Notes: generated from the sequence alone by a model not told the origin. DNA of 59,654 nucleotides from Rivihabitans pingtungensis (GCF_003201855.1 NZ_QJKI01000024.1:1-59654), one strand, 5' to 3'; positions 44,885-54,952 are shown, counted from the first letter of the stretch. Translations and numbers: made by a program.

Positions 44885-46945
44885 ATGAATCAATTGTCCC
44901 GCCACGCCCTGTTCGGGCTGGTGGCGCTGGTCGGCGCATTCGCGCTGGGCACGGTGGCGCTGCATCGCGGCGAATCCATCAATGCCCTGTGGATTGTGGT
45001 GGCCGCCGTCTCGGTTTATCTGATTGCCTACCGCTACTATGGCCTGTTTATCGCCCGCACGGTGATGAAGCTGGACGCCAATCGCGCCACCCCGGCGATT
45101 GTGCACAATGATGGCCTGGACTACGTGCCCACCAATAAAAACGTGCTGTTCGGCCACCACTTTGCCGCCATTGCCGGCGCCGGCCCGCTGGTGGGCCCGG
45201 TGCTGGCCGCCCAGCTGGGCTATTTGCCCGGCATGCTGTGGATTCTGGCAGGCGTGGTGTTTGCCGGCGCGGTGCAGGATTTCATGGTGCTGTTTATCTC
45301 CACCCGCCGCGATGGCCGCTCGCTGGGTGATTTGATCAAATCGGAAATGGGCGCCGTGCCGGGGGTGATTGCCCTGTTTGGCACCTTCATGATCATGGTC
45401 ATCATCCTGGCGGTGCTGGCGCTGATCGTGGTCAAGGCGCTGGCGGAAAGCCCGTGGGGCGCGTTCACCGTGGCTGCCACCATCCCCATTGCTTTGTTCA
45501 TGGGCGTGTACAGCCGCTATATCCGGCCGGGCCGCATTGGCGAAATCTCGCTGATTGGCTTTGTGCTGCTGATGCTGGCCATCTGGGGCGGCGGTCAGAT
45601 TGCCGCTGACCCGTACTGGGGCGCGGCGTTTACCTTTACTGGCGTGCAACTGACCTGGATGCTGATTGGCTATGGCTTTGTCGCCTCGGTGCTGCCGGTA
45701 TGGCTGCTGCTGGCCCCGCGTGATTATTTGTCCACCTTCCTGAAAATCGGCACTATTGTCGGCCTGGCGATTGGCATTCTGGTGGTGGCCCCGCATCTGC
45801 GCATGCCGGCGCTCACCCAGTTTGTCGATGGTTCTGGCCCGGTGTGGGCGGGCAATCTGTTCCCCTTCCTGTTCATCACCATCGCCTGCGGCGCGGTGTC
45901 GGGTTTTCATGCGCTGATTTCCTCGGGCACCACGCCCAAGCTGCTGGAAAACGAGTCGCACATGCCCTACATCGGCTACGGTGGCATGCTGATGGAAAGC
46001 TTTGTCGCCATCATGGCGCTGATCGCCGCCTCGGTGATCGACCCTGGCGTGTATTTTGTGATGAACAGCCCGGCGGCCGTGGTCGGCAAGACCGCCGAAT
46101 CCGCCGCCGCCGCGGTGTCCAACTTCGGCTTTTTGATCACCCCGGAAATGATCACCCACACCGCGCAGACCCTGGGCGAAAAAACCATCATCTCGCGCGC
46201 TGGCGGCGCGCCGACTTTGGCGGTGGGCATGGCGGAAATCCTGTCCAGCGTGTTTGGCGGCGACGGCATGAAGGCCTTCTGGTATCACTTTGCCATCCTG
46301 TTTGAGGCGCTGTTCATCCTCACCGCGGTGGACGCCGGCACCCGCGCCGGGCGCTTTATGTTGCAGGATTTGCTTGGCACCTTTGCCCCCAGCCTGCGCA
46401 AGACTGATTCGTGGGTAGCCAGCCTGACCGCCACCGGCCTGTGCGTGGCCGCCTGGGGTTACTTTTTGTATCAGGGCGTGGTCGATCCGCTGGGCGGCAT
46501 CAACACCCTGTGGCCGCTGTTTGGCATCGCCAACCAGATGCTGGCCGGCATTGCCCTGACCCTGGCCACCGTGGTGCTGTTCAAGCTCAAGCGCGAACGC
46601 TATGCCTGGGTGACCATCGTGCCGACCATCTGGCTGCTGGTGTGCACGCTGACCGCCGGCTGGCTGAAGGTGTTTGCAGACAATCCCAAGATCGGTTTTC
46701 TGGCGCACGCCCATAAATACCAGGCGGCGCTGGACAAGGGCGAGGTGCTGGCCCCGGCCAAGAGCCTGGCGCAGATGCAGCAGGTGGTGTTCAACGACTA
46801 TGTGGACGCCACGCTGGCCTTTGGCTTCATCCTGCTGGTGGTGAGCATTGTGCTGTTTGGCGTGCGCGCCTGCTGGAAAGCCTGGCAGAGCCAGCAGCCC
46901 ACCGCGCGGGAAACGCCGTTCACCCCGCTGCCGGCCAAGGCTTAA
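44885..46945 (+). CDS. cstA: CstA/BtsT-family carbon starvation (pyruvate/peptide) transporter
   Basis: 686 residues, about 16 membrane helices. Family blocks: FGHHFAAIAGAGPLVGPVLA, GAVQDFMVLFISTRRDGRSL, ACGAVSGFHALISSGTTPKL and LTAVDAGTRAGRFMLQDLLG. GGAGAACTGTC precedes the ATG. CstA and its paralogue BtsT take up pyruvate and have been linked to peptide use. It is followed by a ybdD/yjiX-like gene 4 bp later, then yjiA: the same order as btsT-yjiX-yjiA in enterics. A Cache-type two-component system diverges upstream. Confidence 0.95.
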   Translation: MNQLSRHALFGLVALVGAFALGTVALHRGESINALWIVVAAVSVYLIAYRYYGLFIARTVMKLDANRATPAIVHNDGLDYVPTNKNVLFGHHFAAIAGAGPLVGPVLAAQLGYLPGMLWILAGVVFAGAVQDFMVLFISTRRDGRSLGDLIKSEMGAVPGVIALFGTFMIMVIILAVLALIVVKALAESPWGAFTVAATIPIALFMGVYSRYIRPGRIGEISLIGFVLLMLAIWGGGQIAADPYWGAAFTFTGVQLTWMLIGYGFVASVLPVWLLLAPRDYLSTFLKIGTIVGLAIGILVVAPHLRMPALTQFVDGSGPVWAGNLFPFLFITIACGAVSGFHALISSGTTPKLLENESHMPYIGYGGMLMESFVAIMALIAASVIDPGVYFVMNSPAAVVGKTAESAAAAVSNFGFLITPEMITHTAQTLGEKTIISRAGGAPTLAVGMAEILSSVFGGDGMKAFWYHFAILFEALFILTAVDAGTRAGRFMLQDLLGTFAPSLRKTDSWVASLTATGLCVAAWGYFLYQGVVDPLGGINTLWPLFGIANQMLAGIALTLATVVLFKLKRERYAWVTIVPTIWLLVCTLTAGWLKVFADNPKIGFLAHAHKYQAALDKGEVLAPAKSLAQMQQVVFNDYVDATLAFGFILLVVSIVLFGVRACWKAWQSQQPTARETPFTPLPAKA

Positions 46946-46949
46946 GGCC

Positions 46950-47144
46950 ATGTTTGCCCAGCTGGAGAAGCTTGGCAAATACCTCGGTCAGGCCGCCAAT
47001 CTGATGGTGGGCGTGCCTGACTATGAAGTGTATTTGCAGCATATGCGCGCCACGCACCCGGAAGAAACGCCGATGACGTATGAGGCATTTTTTCGGGAGC
47101 GGCAAGAGGCGCGCTATGGTGGGGGCGCAGGGAAGTGTTGTTGA
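46950..47144 (+). CDS. YbdD/YjiX family small protein (DUF466)
   Basis: 64 residues from the ATG at 46950: MFAQLEKLGKYLGQAANLMV, then GVPDYEVYLQHMRATHPEET and MTYEAFFRERQEARYGGG, the DUF466 pattern. Such proteins are found immediately after cstA/btsT genes and are thought to support the transporter. It ends in CC after a Gly-rich tail. Confidence 0.92.
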   Translation: MFAQLEKLGKYLGQAANLMVGVPDYEVYLQHMRATHPEETPMTYEAFFRERQEARYGGGAGKCC

Positions 47145-47250
47145 GTTAGCCCCCGCGCAGGCGGGAACCCAGGCAAATATCCACGGCGCGCCGAGGGTGA
47201 ACGCGCGCCGGCCGCTTGTCCACCATTGTCATCGACGATGGCGGCGTTCC

Positions 47251-47278
47251 CCCCGCATCATGGCGGGGTTTTCTTTTT
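47251..47278 (+). terminator. Rho-independent terminator between the ybdD-like gene and yjiA
   Basis: CCCCGC-ATCATG-GCGGGG (47251-47268) followed by TTTTCTTTTT. It ends only 19 bp before the yjiA start codon, so it either ends cstA-operon transcripts or attenuates yjiA. Confidence 0.88.
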
Positions 47279-47297
47279 GGTGTGTTGCGGAGCTTGC

Positions 47298-48320
47298 ATG
47301 AATCCGATTCCAGTCACTTTGCTTACCGGTTTTCTTGGCGCGGGCAAAACCACCTTGCTCAATCACATTCTGCGCGGCGCGCATGGGCAAAAAATTGCCG
47401 TGATCGAGAACGAGTTTGGCCCGGTGAATATCGACAGCGCCTTGCTGATCCACGAAGCCAGCGAAGTGATCGAGATGACCAATGGCTGTCTGTGCTGCAC
47501 CATTCGCGGTGATCTGGACGGGCATTTGCGCGATTTGCACGCCCGGCGGGCGGCGGGGGAGCTGGCGTTTGACCGCCTGGTGATCGAAACCACCGGGCTG
47601 GCCGACCCGACGCCAATCACCCAGACATTTTTTGCCAGTGACGCGCTGATTCAGGCCTATCGGCTGGATGGGGTGATTGCCGTGGTGGATGCGCTGCACG
47701 CGCCGGCACAGTTGGCCGAGCATGCCGTGGTGCGCCGGCAGATTGGCTTTGCCGACCGGGTGCTGGTGTCCAAGGGCGATTTGGTGGATGAGCAAGCGCT
47801 GGCGGCGTTGAGCGCGCGGCTGGCGCGCATCAACCTTGCCGCCGGGCAATACCGGCTGGCGCATGGCGAGGTGGATTTGGGCCTGCTGTTTGATCTGCGT
47901 GGTTTTCATCTGGACGACAGCGTGCTGGCGGCGCCGGCAGCGCATCCGGCGCAGTTGTATCAGCCAGCGCTGGGCGCCAGCCGGTCGGCGTTTCGCGCGC
48001 CAGCGCCGGCGCAGTCGTTTGCCGACGACATCGCCGCGCTGCATTTGCATCACCCCGGCGCGCTGGACATGCTGCGCATCAGCGCTTTCATGAACCAGCT
48101 GATGGAGCAGCACGGCGACGCGCTGTTGCGCCACAAGGGCATGCTGGCGATTGCCGGCGAGCCGCGCCGGCTGATTTTTCAGGGGGTGCACAAGATTGCC
48201 GGCTTTGACTACGGCCGCGAATGGGGCGATGAAGCGCCGCGCTCGGACATCGTGCTGATTGGCCGCAGCCTGCCGGAAGCGGCGCTGCGCGCTGGCTTTG
48301 CCGAGTGCGTGGCGGGCTGA
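47298..48320 (+). CDS. yjiA: CobW/YjiA-family (COG0523) GTPase metallochaperone
   Basis: 340 residues from the ATG at 47298: MNPIPVTLLTGFLGAGKTTL (Walker A at 11-19), ENEFGPVNIDSALL, the metal-binding CxCC in NGCLCCTIRGDL (64-67), ETTGLADPTPI and VSKGDLVDE (the NKxD-like guanine motif is SKGD). The C-terminal CobW_C domain ends in IVLIGRSLP. COG0523 proteins deliver metals such as zinc to client enzymes. Position after cstA and the ybdD-like gene matches the enteric yjiY-yjiX-yjiA group. Confidence 0.93.
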   Translation: MNPIPVTLLTGFLGAGKTTLLNHILRGAHGQKIAVIENEFGPVNIDSALLIHEASEVIEMTNGCLCCTIRGDLDGHLRDLHARRAAGELAFDRLVIETTGLADPTPITQTFFASDALIQAYRLDGVIAVVDALHAPAQLAEHAVVRRQIGFADRVLVSKGDLVDEQALAALSARLARINLAAGQYRLAHGEVDLGLLFDLRGFHLDDSVLAAPAAHPAQLYQPALGASRSAFRAPAPAQSFADDIAALHLHHPGALDMLRISAFMNQLMEQHGDALLRHKGMLAIAGEPRRLIFQGVHKIAGFDYGREWGDEAPRSDIVLIGRSLPEAALRAGFAECVAG

Positions 48321-48378
48321 AAACCGCTTGGCCAGGCTGCCGGGCAACAAAGCCAGGAGGCTTTGTAAGCGGCTCTTA
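48321..48378. repeat. Dispersed palindromic repeat, half copy
   Basis: GCCAGGCTGCCGGGCAACAA AGCCAGGAGGCTTTGTAAGCGGCTCTTA: the last part is the standard repeat end (compare TTTTGTTAGCGGCTCT at 18984). Its terminal TTA is the stop codon (TAA) of the minus-strand P450 gene. Confidence 0.65.
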
Positions 48379-49767
48379 GCCCACACGCCGGCGGATATCC
48401 AGCCACAGCGCATCCGGCCGGCACGACACCTGCAACAGCGGCTGCGGCGCTGGCTGGTCGGCGGCGGCGCGCCAGCTGAAGCCTTGCGCCAGCAGGGCGG
48501 TCAGCACGGTGAGCTCCATCATCGCCTGGTGCTGGCCCAGGCACACGCGCGGGCCCAGGCCAAACGGCAGCCAGTGCGGATGCGTGCTGGCCTCGTGCTC
48601 GGCAAAGCGCGCCGGACAAAAATCTTCCGGCAGGGCAAACGCCTGTGGATCGTGCTGCGCCAGCTGCACCGGCAGCAGCAACAGCGTGCCGGCCGGCAGC
48701 CGCCACGGGCCCACGGTGATCGGGCGGATGGCACGGCGGGTGCTCAGCAGCGGCGCAGCCGGGTGCAGGCGCAGGGTTTCTTCCAGCGAGCGGCGCAGCA
48801 CGGTCAGCGCGGGCGCATCCGCAGCGGTGGGCGCCCGCCCGCGCAGGACGCGGCAGGCTTCGGCGCTGACCTCGGACTGAATCTCGGGCTGGCGCGCCAG
48901 CGCCCACATCCACCAGGCCAATGTCGCGCCCGTGGTTTCGTGCCCGGCCAGCAAGGCGGTCATGCATTCGTCGCGCACGGCGCGCAGCGGCCAGGCGTTG
49001 GGGTCGGCGCGGTGCAGGCGCAGCCAGCGGCTGAGCAGATCGTCCGGCCAGGCAGCCTCGGCCAGCGCCAGCCGGGCGTGCAACTGGCGCTGAATCAAGC
49101 CATCCAGCCACTGCCGGGCCTGGCGCTTGCCGCGCTTGTGCGGCAGCCAGTCCGGCCAACTGGCCGGCCAGAACAACTCGGCATGGCTGGCGGCCAGCAC
49201 CGTGCGCACCGCCTGCGCGGCGGTGGGCGCTGCCTCGCCCAGTTCCAGCGAAAACAATAAACGAGCAATCACCTCCAGCGTCAGCGTGGCCAAGGCCTGG
49301 TCAGCGCGCCAGGCGGGATGGGCGCTGGGCCAGCCGGCCAGCACTCGCCCAGCAGCCTCGGCTATCGCCGGCGCGGCATCCTGCGCCGCCTGCCGGGAAA
49401 ACCCCGCCGCCAACGCCCGCCGCTTGTCGCGCCAAGCCTGGCCTTCGGCAATAAACACGCTATGGCCATACAACTGGCCAAACACCTGCATGCCGCGCGG
49501 CCAGCGCGTCAGCGCCTCGTGCTGTTTGACCAGCACCTCGTGCAGCAAGGCCGGATCGCTGATCACCACCTGATGCAGCGGCCACACCCGCAAATGCACC
49601 ACATCGCCATACTCGGCGCGCCAACGCGCCAGCACCGCCAAAGGGTCACGCGATAATTCCGCCAGCACACCCCAACCGCCCCACCTGGCGCGCGGGCCGG
49701 GCGGCCAGTCGGTGGACACAGCATGGGCAGCGCCAAAGCGCCAGGGACAACGGGGAGCGTCCGACAT
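48376..49767 (-). CDS. Cytochrome P450
   Basis: 463 residues. I-helix oxygen-binding motif LLAGHETTGATLAWW, ExxR in SLEETLRLHPAA, and the haem-binding loop LPFGLGPRVCLGQHQA with the thiolate ligand Cys409. No N-terminal membrane anchor, so it is a soluble bacterial P450. It would need a ferredoxin/reductase from elsewhere, as none is adjacent. GCGAGG lies before the ATG. It is divergent from an AraC-family regulator (126 bp gap), which probably controls it. Substrate unknown; the sequence style is CYP4/CYP102-like fatty-acid or terpene P450s, which is only a hint. Confidence 0.93.
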   Translation of the reverse strand: MSDAPRCPWRFGAAHAVSTDWPPGPRARWGGWGVLAELSRDPLAVLARWRAEYGDVVHLRVWPLHQVVISDPALLHEVLVKQHEALTRWPRGMQVFGQLYGHSVFIAEGQAWRDKRRALAAGFSRQAAQDAAPAIAEAAGRVLAGWPSAHPAWRADQALATLTLEVIARLLFSLELGEAAPTAAQAVRTVLAASHAELFWPASWPDWLPHKRGKRQARQWLDGLIQRQLHARLALAEAAWPDDLLSRWLRLHRADPNAWPLRAVRDECMTALLAGHETTGATLAWWMWALARQPEIQSEVSAEACRVLRGRAPTAADAPALTVLRRSLEETLRLHPAAPLLSTRRAIRPITVGPWRLPAGTLLLLPVQLAQHDPQAFALPEDFCPARFAEHEASTHPHWLPFGLGPRVCLGQHQAMMELTVLTALLAQGFSWRAAADQPAPQPLLQVSCRPDALWLDIRRRVG

Positions 49768-49893
49768 GATGACCTCGCAACAGGCATGAACAGGCCATCA
49801 GTATCGCCAGCGCGCGCGGGGTGGTCTTGAACGCAAACGACATGGCCGACGCGCCATCGACGCCCACTCTCGTCACGCCTATACTGCCCCGCC

Positions 49894-50808
49894 ATGTGCG
49901 CCGATTTCACCGCCTGCCCCGACCCCCTCGCCCGCGCCCCGCGCGCGGGCGGGCGGGCCAGCGTGCTGATTGCCCCGCCCAGCCTGCAAGGCGCGCTCAG
50001 CGCGGTAGTGTGGCGCGACACGGCTGGGCTGGCGCTGAACACCGCGCAAAAGCTCAATCATTTTCCCGCCACGCCGCTGGTGTGTCTGTCGTGGTTTCAG
50101 GGCATGGACATTGGTTTGATCGAATCCAGCGAGGGCGGCGCGCCGCGCTGGCGGCCGCTGGACGCCGCGCTGACCTGGTCGGGTAGCCAGTCGCGGCCAC
50201 TGGTCAGTTGGTCGCCCAGCGTGGGGCGCGCCGGCATGGCGTGTTTTCCGGTAGATGTCGCCCACGCGCTGTTTGGCGTGGACCCGCACGACCTGCTGGA
50301 CCGCTTTGCCCCGGCGCAGGCGGTATTGGACGCCTCGTGGCAAGGCTTGCTGGACGATTTGCTGGCCAGCGCCAACCCGCACGCCGCGCTGGCGGCGCTG
50401 GAGCATCACCTGGCCCCGCGCTGGCAGGCGCTGCGCCAACGCGCCGACCCGGCGCCATCGCTGGCGCAAATCGGCCGCCACTGGGTGCAGCGGCTGGCCT
50501 GGCAGGCGATGCAATGGCGCGACAGCCACAGCGAGCGTCAGATCGAACGGCGCATCAAGCGCTACAGCGGCCGCTCGCTGCGCGAATGGCGCATGCTGGT
50601 GAAAACCGAAGGCGCGCTGTTTGCCGGCCTGCAACGCCACCACGCTGGCCTGCCGCTGGACCTGGCCGCGCTGGCGCATGAGCAAGGCTTTGCCGACCAA
50701 GCCCACCTGAGCCGCGCCACCAAACGCATTACCGGCTTTGCCCCAGCGGAGTTTGCCCGGCGCTTTGTTGAGGATGAATCGTTTTGGGTGTATCGGTTGT
50801 GGGTGTGA
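49894..50808 (+). CDS. AraC-family transcriptional regulator
   Basis: 304 residues. The C-terminal AraC HTH region is visible as ERQIERRIKRYSGRSLREWR, DLAALAHEQGFADQAHLSRA and TKRITGFAPAEFARRF. The N-terminal part (about 1-190) is not one of the common cupin-type sensor domains I recognise; it includes WFQGMDIGLIESSEGGAPRW and GRAGMACFPVDVAHALFGVD. It shares the promoter region with the divergent P450 gene, suggesting that it senses the P450 substrate. Confidence 0.88.
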   Translation: MCADFTACPDPLARAPRAGGRASVLIAPPSLQGALSAVVWRDTAGLALNTAQKLNHFPATPLVCLSWFQGMDIGLIESSEGGAPRWRPLDAALTWSGSQSRPLVSWSPSVGRAGMACFPVDVAHALFGVDPHDLLDRFAPAQAVLDASWQGLLDDLLASANPHAALAALEHHLAPRWQALRQRADPAPSLAQIGRHWVQRLAWQAMQWRDSHSERQIERRIKRYSGRSLREWRMLVKTEGALFAGLQRHHAGLPLDLAALAHEQGFADQAHLSRATKRITGFAPAEFARRFVEDESFWVYRLWV

Positions 50809-50943
50809 GTGAGGCTCAGCGGTAGATTTCGCTGCGCTTGCCCAGGCGCAGAGCCCTAATTTTCGATCTGGCCGATTGCCGGCATCTCAGGTGACCATCC
50901 ACGTGCCCGGAATGACGGCAGGCCTTGCCTACACGCCAAACAT

Positions 50944-50981
50944 GGTTTACATTTTCAAAAATAAAATAAAAAATGTAAACC
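50944..50981. promoter_or_regulatory. Palindromic operator upstream of the XRE-ImmA/IrrE gene
   Basis: GGTTTACATTT (50944-50954) and AAATGTAAACC (50971-50981) are perfect 11-bp inverted arms separated by 16 bp of A/T-rich sequence. They lie 27 bp before the start codon of an HTH-encoding gene, as expected of an autoregulatory operator. Confidence 0.75.
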
Positions 50982-51007
50982 AAACGATAACCGATGGAGA
51001 TGCGGAT

Positions 51008-52075
51008 ATGATTGGCGAACGATTACTTCGTGCCAGAAAAGCCGCCGGGCTCTCGCTACGCGCCTTGGCCGAGCAGGTTGGCGTATCACCGACAGCCATC
51101 AACAAATATGAAAAAGGCGAGCTGACGCCTTCTTCTGGGCAGCTATTGAAGCTGGCCAAGGTGCTTGGCGTGCGCACTGAATATTTTTTGCGGCCAACAA
51201 CTTTACAGCTTGAAGGTGTTGAGTATCGGAAGCGCTCGTCCACACCGCAAAAATTTTTAGACCAGATTGCCGCCGATGTCACAGATCAGGCCGAGCGCTG
51301 GATTGAGCTTCTTGGTTTGTATCCGCAGCCTCCCATTCCCAAGTTTACCTTGCCGGATGGATTGCCTCAGGAAGTGGCGGGGGACGCACAGATTGAAGCG
51401 GTCGCTGAGCTTATCCGGGATAAGTGGGCGCTAGGAAGCAATCCGATCCCTGATTTGATAGACACGCTTGAGTCTCGCGGTGTGATGGTGCTGGTGACTG
51501 CGATTGAGGATTGCGCCAAGTTTGATGGCTTGGCGGCCAGCGCAGATGGCATGCCGGTGATTGTTGTCGCTAAAGAATGGCCAGGTGACCGGCAACGTTT
51601 TACTTTGGCTCATGAGCTTGGCCATTTGGTCTTGCACGGCCGACTGGCGGCGGGGCTGGATGAGGAAAAAGCCTGTAACCATTTCGCTGGCGCTTTTCTG
51701 CTCCCCAGGCAAGAAGTGATCAAGCAGATTGGACAACACCGAAACGCACTGGAGGCGCGTGAGCTGTACATGCTTAAGCAAGAGTTTGGCATCAGCATGC
51801 TCGGCGCGCTTTTCCGGATCAAGCAAGCGGGGATTATCTCGGAAACCATGAGTAAAAATTGGTTTATGGAGTTCTCCAAGCGAGGATGGCGCAAAACCGA
51901 GCCAGGTGATCAGTATCGACCAGAAGACACCTATCTCTTCGAAGGGCTGGTGTATCGGGCATTGGCAGAAGGGTATATCGGAGACTCCAAGGCGGCTGAG
52001 TTGCTCAAAATCTCGCTGATGCGTTTCAAGTCGGACAGGCAGCTGGAGAGCGCCCATGCAGCTACTGATCAGTGA
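51008..52075 (+). CDS. XRE-family regulator fused to an ImmA/IrrE-type metalloprotease
   Basis: 355 residues from the ATG at 51008 (GGAGATGCGG upstream). N-terminal XRE HTH (ERLLRARKAAGLSLRALAEQ, VGVSPTAINKYEKGELTPSS; residues 2-60). C-terminal DUF955/ImmA-IrrE domain with zinc motif HELGH (202-206) in RQRFTLAHELGHLVLHGRL and the third ligand region EEKACNHFAGAFLLP. Proteins of this type regulate mobile elements by cleaving repressors, or act as the antitoxin half of toxin-antitoxin pairs. The gene overlaps a PIN-domain gene by 20 bp, and a 38-bp palindromic operator precedes it. Lower GC than its neighbours suggests transfer. Confidence 0.92.
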   Translation: MIGERLLRARKAAGLSLRALAEQVGVSPTAINKYEKGELTPSSGQLLKLAKVLGVRTEYFLRPTTLQLEGVEYRKRSSTPQKFLDQIAADVTDQAERWIELLGLYPQPPIPKFTLPDGLPQEVAGDAQIEAVAELIRDKWALGSNPIPDLIDTLESRGVMVLVTAIEDCAKFDGLAASADGMPVIVVAKEWPGDRQRFTLAHELGHLVLHGRLAAGLDEEKACNHFAGAFLLPRQEVIKQIGQHRNALEARELYMLKQEFGISMLGALFRIKQAGIISETMSKNWFMEFSKRGWRKTEPGDQYRPEDTYLFEGLVYRALAEGYIGDSKAAELLKISLMRFKSDRQLESAHAATDQ

Positions 52076-52553
52076 TGCAAATATTCTGATCGATATGGAA
52101 GAAGGCGGCTTGCTTGATCTGATGTTCTTGCTTCCTTACCAGTTCAAGGTCCCGGATGTTGTGTTGGATGAAGAGCTTGAAGAGATGGCCGGCAGGCTGC
52201 GTGCTTTAAGCATACAGGTCGGCGAGCTGGATGGGGACGGGATGCGACATGCAATCGAATTGAGTGGTAAGCACAAAAAAGTCAGTCGATACGACTGCAT
52301 TGGGCTTGCGCTGGCCAAACAGGAATGCTGCCCCTTGTTAACGGGAGATCGCGCGCTGAGAGCGGCAGCGAGTCAAGAGGCGGTAGTGGTCAAAGGCACG
52401 GTCTGGCTTATGGAACAGCTGATTGTGCTTGGCAAGCTCAGTGTCACCGAGGCCGAGGCCAGCATTGTGCGGATGCGCGAGAAGGGCAGGCGACTGCCTT
52501 GGGAGCAAATAGCGCTGATGCTGAGCTCGATAGAAAATACCGGGCATGAGTAA
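52056..52553 (+). CDS. PIN-domain protein (putative RNase toxin partner)
   Basis: 165 residues: MQLLISDANILIDMEEGGLL carries the first PIN acidic residue (D7), followed by DVVLDEELEEM (E39/E40), SRYDCIGLALAKQ (D80) and LLTGDRALRAAA (D98), so the full set of acidic residues for a PIN nuclease is present. The C-terminal 45 residues are a helical extension. The start lies inside the end of the XRE-ImmA/IrrE gene, implying coupled translation. Such pairs have been predicted as toxin-antitoxin or related systems; here the activity is inference. Confidence 0.82.
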   Translation: MQLLISDANILIDMEEGGLLDLMFLLPYQFKVPDVVLDEELEEMAGRLRALSIQVGELDGDGMRHAIELSGKHKKVSRYDCIGLALAKQECCPLLTGDRALRAAASQEAVVVKGTVWLMEQLIVLGKLSVTEAEASIVRMREKGRRLPWEQIALMLSSIENTGHE

Positions 52554-52565
52554 CAAACCACAGTT

Positions 52566-52595
52566 TCGGAAGCCAAGTTGGCGCTTGGCTTCCGA
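52566..52595 (+). terminator. Hairpin after the XRE-ImmA/PIN operon
   Basis: TCGGAAGCCAAG (52566-52577) pairs perfectly with CTTGGCTTCCGA (52584-52595) around a 6-nt loop, 12 bp after the PIN gene stop. No T tract follows. Confidence 0.65.
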
Positions 52596-52714
52596 GATGG
52601 GGCTGATGGGCATCAGTCCCGGTTGCTTGGCAAAACGAGCAAAGTGGATTCTAGTCCACAAAATTTTGCCATGGCAATCAGACAATCATTGCCCAGAAAG
52701 GGGGTGACTATGCT

Positions 52715-52861
52715 GTGGCAAAACAACTCAAGTTAGACCTGCCCTTGCCAGAAGGGTATGAGATCCAGTTTCGGGCCTTCATCACCCTGAAGAATGGCAA
52801 GCGGCTGTACGCCAAACAATATGGGCTGCGCGGCTTTCCGATTCCAGTGAAAGTGGCGTAA
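52715..52861 (+). CDS. Small hypothetical protein
   Basis: A 48-residue ORF from a GTG at 52715: (V/M)[18 protein letters not shown], then [20 protein letters not shown] and GFPIPVKVA. The pattern [14 protein letters not shown]...FPI recalls short hypothetical proteins in accessory DNA of other proteobacteria. GAAAGGGGGTGA lies upstream, and a strong hairpin begins 2 bp after the stop. Possibly part of the same accessory island as the XRE-ImmA/PIN pair. Confidence 0.5.
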   Translation: MAKQLKLDLPLPEGYEIQFRAFITLKNGKRLYAKQYGLRGFPIPVKVA

Positions 52862-52863
52862 TC

Positions 52864-52901
52864 CACAGACAAGCACCCGCCTTTGCGGGCGCTTGTCTGT
52901 G
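52864..52901. terminator. Terminator-like hairpin between the small ORF and sdaA
   Basis: CACAGACAAGCACCCGC (52864-52880) and GCGGGCGCTTGTCTGTG (52885-52901) form a 17-bp stem with one mismatch and a CTTT loop. It lies between convergent genes and may serve both. Confidence 0.8.
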
Positions 52902-52939
52902 ATACACAGCGTATTGCTGCGAGAGACCCAAAGCCCCCC

Positions 52940-54319
<1,380 letters not shown>

Positions 54320-54352
54320 GCTGAGTCCTCGTGGGTGATGCGCGCCTTGGGT

Positions 54353-54500
54353 GAGCTCACAAAACACTTCTGGCGTTGTTGCACAACCTTGCCAGGCTTC
54401 TCGCCCTGCCTGCGCGGGCTTGGCGTGTGACCGCAGACAGTACAAGAAGTACGACAAGGTCACACAACAACGCCAGGAGGGTTTTGTGAGCAGCGCTTAT
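54353..54500. repeat. Dispersed palindromic repeat, composite copy
   Basis: Starts GAGCTCACAAAACACTTCTGGCGTTGTTG like a forward copy. After the centre it continues GTGTGACCGCAGACAGTACAAGAAGTAC ... CAACGCCAGGAGGGTTTTGTGAGC, the inverted form. It therefore looks like a forward half joined to an inverted copy, with a longer perfect palindromic potential (GGCGTTGTTG / CAACAACGCC). Confidence 0.8.
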
Positions 54501-54792
54501 TGGGCACGCCGCGTGCCGGTGGTGCAGTGTAGCGCGGCGGTGGCGCGCGGCGCGTGACTGGGCGCGACATCGAATGCGGGCAGATGCGACATGCTTGGGC
54601 GGCTCGCGGCCGGGCGGCGGTGGGCAAAACCGTCTGGGCCAGCGCCTGGCGAGGTGGATTTTGTGGGGTGGCCGGTATGGTCTGTTCGGTTTTCCGACGA
54701 TTTTGGTCGGGCTTGGTTCGGTTTTCCGTTTCAAATATGCTTTATGAATTTATTGTTTTATTGTAAATCATGAGCTTAGACTGCGTGTTGTG

Positions 54793-54809
54793 CTGGCACG
54801 AAGCGTGCA
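54793..54809 (+). promoter_or_regulatory. Sigma-54 promoter of dctA
   Basis: CTGGCACGAAGCGTGCA matches the -24/-12 consensus YTGGCACGRNNNTTGCW at all fixed positions but one (G for the first T of TTGC). The GG (54795-54796) and GC (54807-54808) have the required 10-nt spacing. The start site would be near 54820, 133 bp before the dctA ATG. dctA genes are classically sigma-54 dependent under DctB/DctD control; no dctBD genes are in the window. Confidence 0.78.
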
Positions 54810-54952
54810 ATAGTCGGCGCCCACGTCACACGGCCGCTTCATGTTGATGGCATTTTCTGTCTGTCATGAATTGGCAATTTTTGCCCCTTGTGACGCCATT
54901 TGCCGCTTGCGACAGCGCGCGGTGGATGTCCATGACACGAAAGGAAACCATC

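Noticed and set aside
44615..46978. 787-residue minus-strand ORF opposite cstA
   Set aside because: Gln/His/Gly-rich composition typical of an antisense frame; cstA is clear on the plus strand.
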